Shown here piece after piece: positions 51,801 to 64,000 of a stretch of DNA of 64,000 bases (position 1 is the first letter of the stretch; every line of letters begins with the position of its first letter). Source of the stretch: Lathyrus oleraceus (Eukaryota; Streptophyta; Magnoliopsida; Fabales; Fabaceae); the NCBI RefSeq assembly GCF_024323335.1, contig NC_066579.1:240163652-240227651 (forward strand). The letters run 5' to 3'. Below the pieces are notes generated by a model. The model did no database searches. It was not told the origin of the DNA and was given only the letters and a program-made list of their open reading frames with translations. Made by a program: the position numbers and the translations under genes.

Positions 51801-53508
51801 TAGAGACAAATTTTTGTAAAATTTAGTTTTATTATGATATTTATATATGATATCAAGAAGTTAGTATCATAAACCATATTTCATGCCAAATTCTAATTCT
51901 ATTACTTAAGTACATATAGACATCACTTGAAATTATTAGAATAAGATTCTAAATAATAACATTAACATTATTGATTTGTTAATGTTATTATTTTGAATAA
52001 GATCCTCAATTATAACATTAACAATATTGATTTGTTAGGTTTTTTTATCATAAATTTTATTCACTTAAACTATAATGTATTGATATTTAAGTTTTTCTTT
52101 ATATATAAAATTCTAAAATATAATGTATTGATATCATAATATGTTGTTTTAGAAAAATGACCATGAAAATACGAAATAAAGAATATGAAGTTTTATATAG
52201 ACTAAGATGGATTAAAGTTATGAAAAGCAAAGTATATTATAAAATATAGTAGAGTACCTTTTATTAGAAACATGAAACCTATTAGATGGATACTGGGCAA
52301 AGAACTGAGTTTCTTTGAACATGATAGGAAGGGGTTGAAACACTCCAAATGCATGTCTTTGAAATAAAATGACATATACATATACATATTACTTAGCTAC
52401 TTAACGTATTTGTTTAACATAGTAGCCTTCTCAAGGTGACTATGTTTAGTATGCCAAATCAACATTGGTAGAGTGACTTACATATTTTATACCATTTTTT
52501 AACATTAATATATGTTTTAAACACTAAACAAGAGAATATGCCGACAAGACAGCTATAGAACAAACAAGAGATGATTGAAATTTCATTGAAATTATTGTCT
52601 TCTATCCACCCCAAAAGTTAAATATTGTCTCATAAAGATAATAGTGAATAACAATAAATTTTATGAACATATAGTAATGAAGGTGATAATAATCATTTGA
52701 TTATAAATTTTTATTAGTTTTGAAACTAGGTTGTGAAAGTGTTTTCCCTTTGTTGATATTTTTTTTAATGTTCACCTTTGAAATATCATGTTAAAAATAT
52801 TTTAAATTATTTCTATTATACTGCGTTCATGTAAAAATGTGAACTCTATTACTAACCAATAAATAAAAAAGATTTTTAATATGTCTTATGACGCTCGTTA
52901 TGATAACAAAGAAATTGCAATAGCAAATTTATCTATTTTAGAATAATTACAAAAAAAACATAAGGTTGACAAATATTAAAAACTAAACTATATAATAAAA
53001 ATGCAATGTAGATACTTTAATTTTTTGCAAGTACATTCCGCCTGAATATTTTAAATATTTCAAAGTTTACCAAAAATAATCATGCATAAAAGTATTACGT
53101 AATCACCTAAATTCACATGGAATTACAAAATAGTGAGAAAAACAATCGAAAAAGAGAATCGTAAATAAAATTATGGATACATATTGATATGACTTAAACA
53201 ACTTATTATATATAAAAGACAACGTAGTTCAAGAACCTAAAAATGAAAATAATTAAACCATAATTAATAGGTTGAAATTTATTTCATGAAAAACTAAATT
53301 TCTTTTCAGTTTTAAAGTTCAGTATTATAGGCTAAGCTCACAACCTTTCCAACACCCTAAAGACTCACAAAATACAAGTAGGAAACCACCATCATGCAAT
53401 TACCATAGTGCATTGATAAATGCATCCGCTAACTAACTTGCTATTAAGTGTTACATGACATGTAACCATAAATGTATGCATTACATGACTATCCCAACTA
53501 ATTTCATC

Positions 53509-53513
53509 AAAAG

Positions 53514-53550
<37 letters not shown>

Positions 53551-53629
53551 AAAAAAAAAAAAAAAAAGAAAAGGGGGAAGAAGAAAAAGTAGAAGAAAGA
53601 AAAAAAAAATAAGATGGGGGGGGTTAAAA

Positions 53630-53662
<33 letters not shown>

Positions 53663-53705
53663 AAAAATAAAAGAAAAAAAAAGGGGGGGGAGGGGGAAAA
53701 AAAAA
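53509..53705. other. Poly-A/poly-G insert in monomer A4 (probable artefact)
   Basis: About 197 bp of long A runs broken by G runs split CATC/TAATGTTATG, which is continuous elsewhere. No terminal structure or duplication. The minus-strand frame across it is almost pure Phe and is not a gene. Confidence 0.7.
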
Positions 53706-54010
53706 TAATGTTATGAAATCTCAACTAATTATACTTTATTGAATGTTTTTTTATCATTCATAAAATATCTTTTAGTTTATATACGTTATTTTATGACGAC
53801 CCTTTTATTTAAAAGGACATGTTTTCACTACTAAATAAAATTTGAAAAGTACTATTTCTTTTTTTACACTAGTACTATTAATTTTTGTGCCCGTTATTTG
53901 GAACGTATTTTTAAACCCCTTTATTTTGAAAGATTTGAGGGTATTTAGTTAAGCTCATAAGAACAAACAAAACAAGAATAATATAAAATATATTATACAT
54001 CTTGCCAATT

Positions 54011-54144
54011 AAAAAATAGACAGAGAAAAAAGAATAAAAACAAAAAAAAAAAAAAAAAAAACCCACCCCCCACCCACCCCACACCCAACCACCCAGACCC
54101 AAACCGACACACCACAACAAAACACCCCAACCCAAAACAAAGAA
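54011..54144. other. A-rich then C/A-rich insert in monomer A4 (probable artefact)
   Basis: About 134 bp: an A-rich stretch followed by CCCACCC-type sequence, between CTTGCCAATT and TATAGAAAAACACC, which adjoin in other copies. Confidence 0.65.
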
Positions 54145-54243
54145 TATAGAAAAACACCTTTTGAATATAATTCATTACTGGAAAAACACAAAGTCTCTGA
54201 AGAGTTTATATAGTGTTACACTCTTTCTCTTAAATATTAATTT

Positions 54244-54301
54244 GGAGGCATGTTAGTGGTTGCCGAAGGAGTGGCAAGCAGGTGGAGAGAGTAGTGGAGA
54301 G
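54244..54301. other. G-rich 58-bp insert in monomer A4 (origin unknown)
   Basis: Sequence beginning GGAGGCATGTTAGTGG interrupts TTAATTTTATAGAG. Its composition (GC-rich, balanced) differs from both the satellite and the homopolymer inserts. It may be a fragment of other DNA joined during assembly. Confidence 0.5.
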
Positions 54302-54972
54302 TATAGAGACAAATTTTTGTAAAATTTAGTTTTATTATGATATTTATATATGATATCAAGAAGTTAGTAATATAAACCATATTTCATGCCAAATTCTAAT
54401 TCTATTACTTAAGTACATATAGACATCACTTGAAATTATTAGAATAAGATTCTAAATAATAACATTAACATTATTGATTTGTTAATGTTATTATTTTGAA
54501 TAAGATCCTCAATTATAACATTAACAATATTGATTTGTTAGGTTTTTTTATCATAAATTTTATTCACTTAAACTATAATGTATTGATATTTAAGTTTTTC
54601 TTTATATATAAATTCTAAAATATAATGTATTGATATCATAATATGTTGTTTTAGAAAAATGACCATGAAAATACGAAATAAAGAATATGAAGTTTTATAT
54701 AGACTAAGATGGATTAAAGTTATGAAAAGCAAAGTATATTATAAAAATAGTAGAGTACCTTTTATTAGAAACATGAAACCTATTAGATGGATACTGGGCA
54801 AAAGAACTGAGTTTTCTTTGAACATGATAGGAAGGGGTTGAAACACTCCAAATGCATGTCTTTGAAATAAAATGACATATACATATACATATTACTTAGC
54901 TACTTACGTATTTGTTTAACATAGTAGCCTTCTCAAGGTGACTATGTTTAGTATGCCAAATCAACATTGGTA

Positions 54973-55020
54973 AAAACAAACAATAATAACAACCAAAAAT
55001 CAAAGTAATCCACAAAGAAA
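54973..55020. other. A-rich 48-bp insert in monomer A5 (probable artefact)
   Basis: Splits CAACATTGGTA/GAGTGACTTAC with AAC/AAT-rich sequence; absent from every other copy. Confidence 0.55.
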
Positions 55021-55376
55021 GAGTGACTTACATATTTTATACCATTTTTTAACATTAAATATATGTTTTAAACACTAAAACAAGAGAATATGCCGACAAG
55101 ACAGCTATAGAACAAACAAGAGATGATTGAAATTTCATTGAAATTATTGTCTTCTATCCACCCCAAAAGTTAAAATATTGTCTCATAAAGATAATAGTGA
55201 ATAACAATAAATTTTATGAACATATAGTAATGAAGGTTAATAATCATATTGATTATAAATTTTTATTAGTTTTGAAACTAGGTTGTGCCTGAAAAGTGTT
55301 TTTCCTTTTGTTGATATTTTTTTAATGTTCACCTTTGAAATATCATGTTAAAAATTTTTAAATTATTTCTATTATA

Positions 55377-55423
55377 GTATCTTTACGACTACGTATAACT
55401 GAACTATAAGACTCTTCTTACTA
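55377..55423. other. 47-bp insert resembling a sequencing adapter, monomer A5
   Basis: Splits TATTATA/CTGCGTTCATG. The core TACGTATAACTGAAC is close to the TACGTAACTGAAC stretch in the reverse complement of common Nanopore adapters, as I recall them. No target duplication is seen. Confidence 0.45.
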
Positions 55424-58400
55424 CTGCGTTCATGTAAAAATGTGAACTCTATTACTAACCAATAAATAAAAAAGATTTTTAATATGTCTTATGACGCTCG
55501 TTATGATAACAAAGAAATTGCAATAGCAAATTTATCTATTTTAGAATAATTACAAAAAAAACATAAGGTTGACAAATATTTAAAAACTAAACTATATAAT
55601 AAAAATGCAATGTAGATACTTTAAATTTTTTGCAAGTACATTCCGCCTGAATATTTTAAATATTTCAAAGTTTACCAAAAATAATCATGCATAAAAGTAT
55701 TACGTAATCACCTAAATTCACATGGAATTACAAAATAGTGAGAAAAACAATCGAAAAAGAGAATCGTAAATAAAATTATGGATACATATTGATATGACTT
55801 AAACAACTTCTTATATATAAAAGACAAACGTAGTTCAAGAACCTAAAAATGAAAATAATTAAACCATAATTAATAGGTTGAAATTTATATTTCATGAAAA
55901 ACTAAATTTTCTTTTCAGTTTTAAAGTTCAGTATTATAGGCTAAGCTCACAACCTTTCCAACACCCTAAAGACTCACAAAATACAAGTAGGAAACCACCA
56001 TCATGCAATTACCATAGTGCATTGATAAATGCATCCGCTAACTAACTTGCTATTAAGTGTTACATGACATGTAACCATAAAATGTATGCATTTACATCTT
56101 GCCATTTATAGCAAAACACCTTTTGATATAATCATTACTGGAAAAACACAAAGTCTCTGAAGAGTTTATATAGTGTTACACTCTTTCTCTTAAATATTAA
56201 TTTTATAGAGACAAATTTTTGTAAAATTTTAGTTTTATTCTGATATTTATATATGATATCAAGAAGTTAGTATATAAACCATATTTCATGCCAAATTCTA
56301 ATTCTATTACTTAAGTACATATAGACATCACTTGAAATTATTAGAATAAGATTCTAAATAATAACATTAACATTCTTGATTTGTTAATGTTATTATTTTG
56401 AATAAGATCCTCAATTATAACATTAACAATATTGATTTGTTAGGTTTTTTTATCATAAATTTTATTCACTTAAACTATACTGTATTGATATTTAAGTTTT
56501 TCTTTATATAAAATTCTAAAATATAGTGTATTGATATCATAATATGTTGTTTTAGAAAAATGACCATGAAAATACGAAATAAAGAATATGAAGTTTTATA
56601 TATAGACTAAGATGGATTAAAGTTATGAAAAGCAAAGTATATTATAAAAATATAGTAGAGTACCTTTTATTAGAAACATGAAACCTATTAGATGGATACT
56701 GGGCAAAAGAACTGAGTTTTCTTTGAACATGATAGGAAGGGGTTGAAACACTCCAAATGCATGTCTTTGAAATAAAATGACATATACATATACATATTAC
56801 TTAGCTACTTAACGTATTTGTTTAACATAGTAGCCTTCTCAAGGTGACTATGTTTAGTATGCCAAATCAACATTGGTAGAGTGACTTACATATTTTATAC
56901 CATTTTTAACATTAAAATATGTTTTAAACACTAAAAACAAGAATATGCCGACAAGACAGCTATAGAACAAACAAGAGATGATTGAAATTTCATTGAAATT
57001 ATTGTCTTCTATCCACCCCAAAAGTTAAAATATTGTCTCATAAAGATAATAGTGAATAACAATAAATTTTATGAACATATAGTAATGAAGGTGATAATAA
57101 TCATATTGATTATAAATTTTTATTAGTTTTGAAACTAGGTTGTGAAAGTGTTTTTCCTTTTGTTGATATTTTTTTTAATGTTCACCTTTGAAATATCATG
57201 TTAAAAATATTTTAAATTATTTCTATTATACTGCGTTCATGTAAAAATGTGAACTCTATTACTAACCAATAAATAAAAAGATTTTTAATATGTCTTATGA
57301 CGCTCGTTATGATAACAAAGAAATTGCAATAGCAAATTTATCTATTTTAGAATAATTACAAAAAAAACATAAGGTTGACAAATATTTAAAAACTAAACTA
57401 TATAATAAAAATGCAATGTAGATACTTTAAATTTTTTGCAAGTACATTCCGCCTGAATATTTTAAATATTTCAAAGTTTACAAAAATAATCATGCATAAA
57501 AGTATTACGTAATCACCTAAATTCACATGGAACAACAAAATAGTGAGAAAAACAATCGAAAAAGAGAATCGTAAATAAAATTATGGATACATATTGATAT
57601 GACTTAAACAACTTATTATATATAAAAGACAACGTAGTTCAAGAACCTAAAAAAGAAATAATTAAACCATAATTAATAGGTTGAAATTTATATTTCATGA
57701 AAAACTAAATTTTCTTTTCAGTTTTAAAGTTCAGTATTATAGGCTAAGCTCACAACCTTTCCAACACCCTAAAGACTCACAAAATACAAGTAGGAAACCA
57801 CCATCATGCAATTACCATAGTGCATTGATAAATGCATCCGCTAACTAACTTGCTATTAAGTGTTACATGACATGTAACCATAAAATGTATGCATTACATG
57901 ACTATCCCAACTAATTTCATCTAATGTTATGAAATCTCAACTAATTATACTTTATTGAATGTTTTTTTATCATTCATAAAATATCTTTTAGTTTATATAC
58001 GTTATTTTATGACGACCCTTTTATTTTAAAAGGACATGTTTTCACTACTAAATAAAATTTGAAAAGTACTATTTCTTTTTTTACACTAGTACTATTAATT
58101 TTTGTGCCCGGTTATTTGGAACGTATTTTTAAACCCCTTTATTTTGAAAGATTTGAGTGTATTTAGTTAAGCTCATAAGAACAAACAAAACAAGAATAGA
58201 ATATAAAATATATTATACATCTTGCCAATTTATAGAAAAACACCTTTTGAATATAATTCATTACTGGAAAAACACAAAGTCTCTGAAGAGTTTATATAGT
58301 GTTACACTCTTTCTCTTAAATATTAATTTTATAGAGACAAATTTTTGTAAAATTTTAGTTTTATTATGATATTTATATATGATATCAAGAAGTTAGTAAT

Positions 58401-61400
58401 AAAACCATATTTCATGCCAAATTCTAATTCTATTACTTAAGTACATATAGACATCACTTGAAATTATTAGAATAAGATTCTAAATAATAACATTAACATT
58501 ATTGATTTGTTAATGTTATTATTTTGAATAAGATCCTCAATTATAACATTAACAATATTGATTTGTTAGGTTTTTTTATCATAAATTTTATTCACTTAAA
58601 CTATAATGTATTGATATTTAAGTTTTTCTTTATATAAAATTCTAAAATATAATGTATTGATATCATAATATGTTGTTTTAGAAAAATGACCATGAAAATA
58701 CGAAATAAAGAATATGAAGTTTTATATAGACTAAGATGGATTAAAGTTATGAAAAGCAAAGTATATTATAAAAATATAGTAGAGTACCTTTTATTAGAAA
58801 CATGAAACCTATTAGATGGATACTGGGCAAAAGAACTGAGTTTTCTTTGAACATGATAGGAAGGGGTTGAAACACTCCAAATGCATGTCTTTGAAATAAA
58901 ATGACATATACATATACATATTACTTAGCTACTTAACGTATTTGTTTAACATAGTAGCCTTCTCAAGGTGACTATGTTTAGTATGCCAAATCAACATTGG
59001 TAGAGTGACTTACATATTTTATACCATTTTTTAACATTAAATATATGTTTTAAACACTAAAACAAGAGAATATGCCGACAAGACAGCTATAGAACAAACA
59101 AGAGATGATTGAAATTTCATTGAAATTATTGTCTTCTATCCACCCCAAAAGTTAAAATATTGTCTCATAAAGATAATAGTGAATAACAATAAATTTTATG
59201 AACATATAGTAATGAAGGTGATAATAATCATATTGATTATAAATTTTTATTAGTTTTGAAACTAGGTTGTGAAAGTGTTTTTCCTTTTGTTGATATTTTT
59301 TTAATGTTCACCTTTGAAATATCATGTTAAAAATATTTTAAATTATTTCTATTATACTGCGTTCATGTAAAAATGTGAACTCTATTACTAACCAATAAAT
59401 AAAAAAGATTTTTAATATGTCTTATGACGCTCGTTATGATAACAAAGAAATTGCAATAGCAAATTTATCTATTTTAGAATAATTACAAAAAAAACATAAG
59501 GTTGACAAATATTTAAAAACTAAACTATATATAAAAATGCAATGTAGATACTTTAAATTTTTTGCAAGTACATTCCGCCTGAATATTTTAAATATTTCAA
59601 AGTTTACCAAAAATAATCATGCATAAAAGTATTACGTAATCACCTAAATTCACATGGAATTACAAAATAGTGAGAAAAACAATCGAAAAAGAGAATCGTA
59701 AATAAAATTATGGATACATATTGATATGACTTAAACAACTTATTATATATAAAAGACAACGTAGTTCAAGAACCTAAAAATGAAAATAATTAAACCATAA
59801 TTAATAGGTTGAAATTTATATTTCATGAAAAACTAAATTTTCTTTTCAGTTTTAAAGTTCAGTATTATAGGCTAAGCTCACAACCTTTCCAACACCCTAA
59901 AGACTCACAAAATACAAGTAGGAAACCACCATCATGCAATTACCATAGTGCATTGATAAATGCATCCGCTAACTAACTTGCTATTAAGTGTTACATGACA
60001 TGTAACCATAAAATGTATGCATTACATGACTATCCCAACTAATTTCATCTAATGTTATGAAATCTCAACTAATTATACTTTATTGAATGTTTTTTTATCA
60101 TTCATAAAATATCTTTTAGTTTATATACGTTATTTTATGACGACCCTTTTATTTTAAAAGGACATGTTTTCACTACTAAATAAAATTTGAAAAGTACTAT
60201 TTCTTTTTTTACACTAGTACTATTAATTTTTGTGCCCGGTTATTTGGAACGTATTTTTAAACCCCTTTATTTTGAAAGATTTGAGTGTATTCAGTTAAGC
60301 TCATAAGAACAAACAAAACAAGAATAAATATAAAATATATTATACATCTTGCCAATTTATAGAAAAACACCTTTTGAATATAATTCATTACTGGAAAACA
60401 CAAAGTCTCTGAAGAGTTTATATAGTGTTACACTCTTTCTCTTAAATATTAATTTTATAGAGACAAATTTTGTAAAATTTTAGTTTTATTATGATATTTA
60501 TATATGATATCAAGAAGTTAGTAATATAAACCATATTTCATGCCAAATTCTAATTCTATTACTTAAGTACATATAGACATCACTTGAAATTATTAGAATA
60601 AGATTCTAAATAATAACATTAACATTATTGATTTGTTAATGTTATTATTTTGAATAAGATCCTCAATTATAACATTAACAATATTGATTTGTTAGGTTTT
60701 TTTATCATAAATTTTATTCACTTAAACTATAATGTATTGATATTTAAGTTTTTCTTTATATATAAAATTCTAAAATATAATGTATTGATATCATAATATG
60801 TTGTTTTAGAAAAATGACCATGAAAATACGAAATAAAGAATATGAAGTTTTATATAGACTAAGATGGATTAAAGTTATGAAAAGCAAAGTATATTATAAA
60901 ATATAGTAGAGTACCTTTTATTAGAAACATGAAACCTATTAGATGGATACTGGGCAAAAGAACTGAGTTTTCTTTGAACATGATAGGAAGGGGTTGAAAC
61001 ACTCCAAATGCATGTCTTTGAAATAAAATGACATATACATATACATATTACTTAGCTACTTAACGTATTTGTTTAACATAGTAGCCTTCTCAAGGTGACT
61101 ATGTTTAGTATGCCAAATCAACATTGGTAGAGTGACTTACATATTTTATACCATTTTTTAACATTAAATATATGTTTTAAACACTAAAACAAGAGAATAT
61201 GCCGACAAGACAGCTATAGAACAAACAAGAGATGATTGAAATTTCATTGAAATTATTGTCTTCTATCCACCCCAAAAGTTAAAATATTGTCTCATAAAGA
61301 TAATAGTGAATAACAATAAATTTTATGAACATATAGTAATGAAGGTGATAATAATCATATTGATTATAAATTTTTATTAGTTTTGAAACTAGGTTGTGAA

Positions 61401-62117
61401 AGTGTTTTTCCTTTTGTTGATATTTTTTTAATGTTCACCTTTGAAATATCATGTTAAAAATATTTTAAATTATTTCTATTATACTGCGTTCATGTAAAAA
61501 TGTGAACTCTATTACTAACCAATAAATAAAAAAGATTTTTAATATGTCTTATGACGCTCGTTATGATAACAAAGAAATTGCAATAGCAAATTTATCTATT
61601 TTAGAATAATTACAAAAAAAACATAAGGTTGACAAATATTTAAAAACTAAACTATATAATAAAAATGCAATGTAGATACTTTAAATTTTTTGCAAGTACA
61701 TTCCGCCTGAATATTTTAAATATTTCAAAGTTTACCAAAAATAATCATGCATAAAAGTATTACGTAATCACCTAAATTCACATGGAATTACAAAATAGTG
61801 AGAAAAACAATCGAAAAAGAGAATCGTAAATAAAATTATGGATACATATTGATATGACTTAAACAACTTATTATATATAAAAGACAACGTAGTTCAAGAA
61901 CCTAAAAATGAAAATAATTAAACCATAATTAATAGGTTGAAATTTATATTTCATGAAAAACTAAATTTTCTTTTCAGTTTTAAAGTTCAGTATTATAGGC
62001 TAAGCTCACAACCTTTCCAACACCCTAAAGACTCACAAAATACAAGTAGGAAACCACCATCATGCAATTACCATAGTGCATTGATAAATGCATCCGCTAA
62101 CTAACTTGCTATTAAGT

Positions 62118-62134
62118 GTTACATGACATGTAAC
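62118..62134. repeat. Palindrome GTTACATGACATGTAAC in array 2 monomer
   Basis: Perfect dyad with 8-bp arms around a single A, present once in each monomer (for example near 57861 and 59988). Its compact symmetry resembles a dimeric DNA-binding protein site; no binding protein can be named. Confidence 0.6.
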
Positions 62135-62738
62135 CATAAAATGTATGCATTACATGACTATCCCAACTAATTTCATCTAATGTTATGAAATCTCAACTAA
62201 TTATACTTTATTGAATGTTTTTTTATCATTCATAAAATATCTTTTAGTTTATATACGTTATTTTATGACGACCCTTTTATTTTAAAAGGACATGTTTTCA
62301 CTACTAAATAAAATTTGAAAAGTACTATTTCTTTTTTTACACTAGTACTATTAATTTTTGTGCCCGGTTATTTGGAACGTATTTTTAAACCCCTTTATTT
62401 TGAAAGATTTGAGTGTATTCAGTTAAGCTCATAAGAACAAACAAAACAAGAATAGAATATAAAATATATTATACATCTTGCCAATTTATAGAAAAACACC
62501 TTTTGAATATAATTCATTACTGGAAAAACACAAAGTCTCTGAAGAGTTTATATAGTGTTACACTCTTTCTCTTAAATATTAATTTTATAGAGACAAATTT
62601 TTGTAAAATTTTAGTTTTATTATGATATTTATATATGATATCAAGAAGTTAGTAATATAAACCATATTTCATGCCAAATTCTAATTCTATTACTTAAGTA
62701 CATATAGACATCACTTGAAATTATTAGAATAAGATTCT

Positions 62739-62781
62739 AAATAATAACATTAACATTATTGATTTGTTAATGTTATTATTT
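62739..62781. repeat. 17-bp-arm inverted repeat in each array 2 monomer
   Basis: Arms 62739-62755 and 62765-62781 are perfect reverse complements (AAATAATAACATTAACA and its complement) around a 9-nt loop. A weaker direct echo, CATTAACAATATTGATTTG, follows about 25 bp later. The same structure occurs near the start of every monomer examined (for example near 58480 and 60610) and can form a cruciform or RNA hairpin. Confidence 0.85.
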
Positions 62782-64000
62782 TGAATAAGATCCTCAATTA
62801 TAACATTAACAATATTGATTTGTTAGGTTTTTTTATCATAAATTTTATTCACTTAAACTATAATGTATTGATATTTAAGTTTTTCTTTATATATAAAATT
62901 CTAAAATATAATGTATTGATATCATAATATGTTGTTTTAGAAAAATGACCATGAAAATACGAAATAAAGAATATGAAGTTTTATATAGACTAAGATGGAT
63001 TAAAGTTATGAAAAGCAAAGTATATTATAAAAATATAGTAGAGTACCTTTTATTAGAAACATGAAACCTATTAGATGGATACTGGGCAAAAGAACTGAGT
63101 TTTCTTTGAACATGATAGGAAGGGGTTGAAACACTCCAAATGCATGTCTTTGAAATAAAATGACATATACATATACATATTACTTAGCTACTTAACGTAT
63201 TTGTTTAACATAGTAGCCTTCTCAAGGTGACTATGTTTAGTATGCCAAATCAACATTGGTAGAGTGACTTACATATTTTATACCATTTTTTAACATTAAA
63301 TATATGTTTTAAACACTAAAACAAGAGAATATGCCGACAAGACAGCTATAGAACAAACAAGAGATGATTGAAATTTCATTGAAATTATTGTCTTCTATCC
63401 ACCCCAAAAGTTAAAATATTGTCTCATAAAGATAATAGTGAATAACAATAAATTTTATGAACATATAGTAATGAAGGTGATAATAATCATATTGATTATA
63501 AATTTTTATTAGTTTTGAAACTAGGTTGTGAAAGTGTTTTTCCTTTTGTTGATATTTTTTTTAATGTTCACCTTTGAAATATCATGTTAAAAATATTTTA
63601 AATTATTTCTATTATACTGCGTTCATGTAAAAATGTGAACTCTATTACTAACCAATAAATAAAAAAGATTTTTAATATGTCTTATGACGCTCGTTATGAT
63701 AACAAAGAAATTGCAATAGCAAATTTATCTATTTTAGAATAATTACAAAAAAACATAAGGTTGACAAATATTTAAAAACTAAACTATATAATAAAAATGC
63801 AATGTAGATACTTTAAATTTTTTGCAAGTACATTCCGCCTGAATATTTTAAATATTTCAAAGTTTACCAAAAATAATCATGCATAAAAGTATTACGTAAT
63901 CACCTAAATTCACATGGAATTACAAAATAGTGAGAAAAACAATCGAAAAAGAGAATCGTAAATAAAATTATGGATACATATTGATATGACTTAAACAACT

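Larger units (their letters stand above)
45417..64000. repeat. Satellite array 2 (about 2131-bp monomers A1-A9)
   Basis: A second tandem repeat with no visible similarity to array 1. Taking CATATTTCATGCC as phase zero, monomers begin at about 45417, 47648, 49759, 51875, 54378, 56280, 58406, 60532 and 62663; the last is cut by the window edge. The clean copy A8 is 2131 bp. A1 and A4 are long because of foreign inserts; A5 is short because about 320 bp are missing at 56091. A6-A9 agree closely, whereas A1-A5 are peppered with 1-bp losses in homopolymers. The unit is AT-rich and non-coding; frames of 60-88 codons appear in some copies only and break with small indels. I do not recognise the family. 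Confidence 0.93.

Noticed and set aside
53392..53724. Phe-rich 110-codon minus-strand frame
   Set aside because: Created by the poly-A insert; probable sequence artefact.
53911..54191. Gly/Trp/Phe-rich minus-strand frames
   Set aside because: Created by the A/C-rich insert; not present in other monomers.
58157..58369. 70-codon plus-strand frame also seen at 62413-62625
   Set aside because: Opens only in copies with GAATAGAATAT rather than GAATAAATAT; depends on single indels, no domain.

Overview
The window looks like plant nuclear DNA, very AT-rich and almost gene-free. Spliced transposon genes with GT-AG introns, two En/Spm (CACTA) elements and kilobase-scale satellite monomers all point to a flowering plant. 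A large-genome legume is my best guess from repeat style; nothing in the sequence proves the lineage. No host gene, rRNA gene or intact tRNA gene was found.

Layout: (1) Positions 1-45403 are a head-to-tail satellite with a monomer of about 2237 bp (array 1). There are fourteen full or reconstructable monomers plus a partial one. The first seven are nearly identical, and copies diverge progressively to the right. Each monomer carries a tRNA-derived Pol III-promoter-like module on the minus strand. (2) Two CACTA transposons sit in this array, in adjacent monomers. Element 1 is 21126-29777 (8652 bp, AAA target duplication) and element 2 is 31063-36345 (5283 bp, ATG target duplication). Removing them and one duplication copy each restores the satellite exactly. 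(3) A 13-base N gap at 45404-45416 marks a contig join. (4) Positions 45417-64000 are a second, unrelated satellite with a monomer of about 2131 bp (array 2). Its left half (45.7-56.1 kb) is full of single-base indels and foreign low-complexity inserts and looks like unpolished or mis-assembled sequence. The right half is clean.

Element 1 is read on the minus strand. A leader region with a tandem duplication is followed by a single-exon 1090-codon TnpD-type transposase. Next comes a multi-exon gene that joins a Transposase_24-like region, a short coiled coil and a Ulp1-type cysteine protease domain. The TnpD stop codon lies exactly at the expected splice acceptor of the second gene, as expected if TnpD sits in an intron of the second transcript (the En/Spm plan). 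Element 2 is read on the plus strand and carries only the second gene, with its N-terminal coding exon present but with two stop codons and one frameshift. It has no transposase and appears dead. Both elements carry dense arrays of inverted subterminal motifs, but the core differs: TTAGACAGCGCTTT in element 1 and mostly TTAGAGGGCGCTTT in element 2. This suggests divergence of the DNA-binding specificity of the TnpA-like protein.
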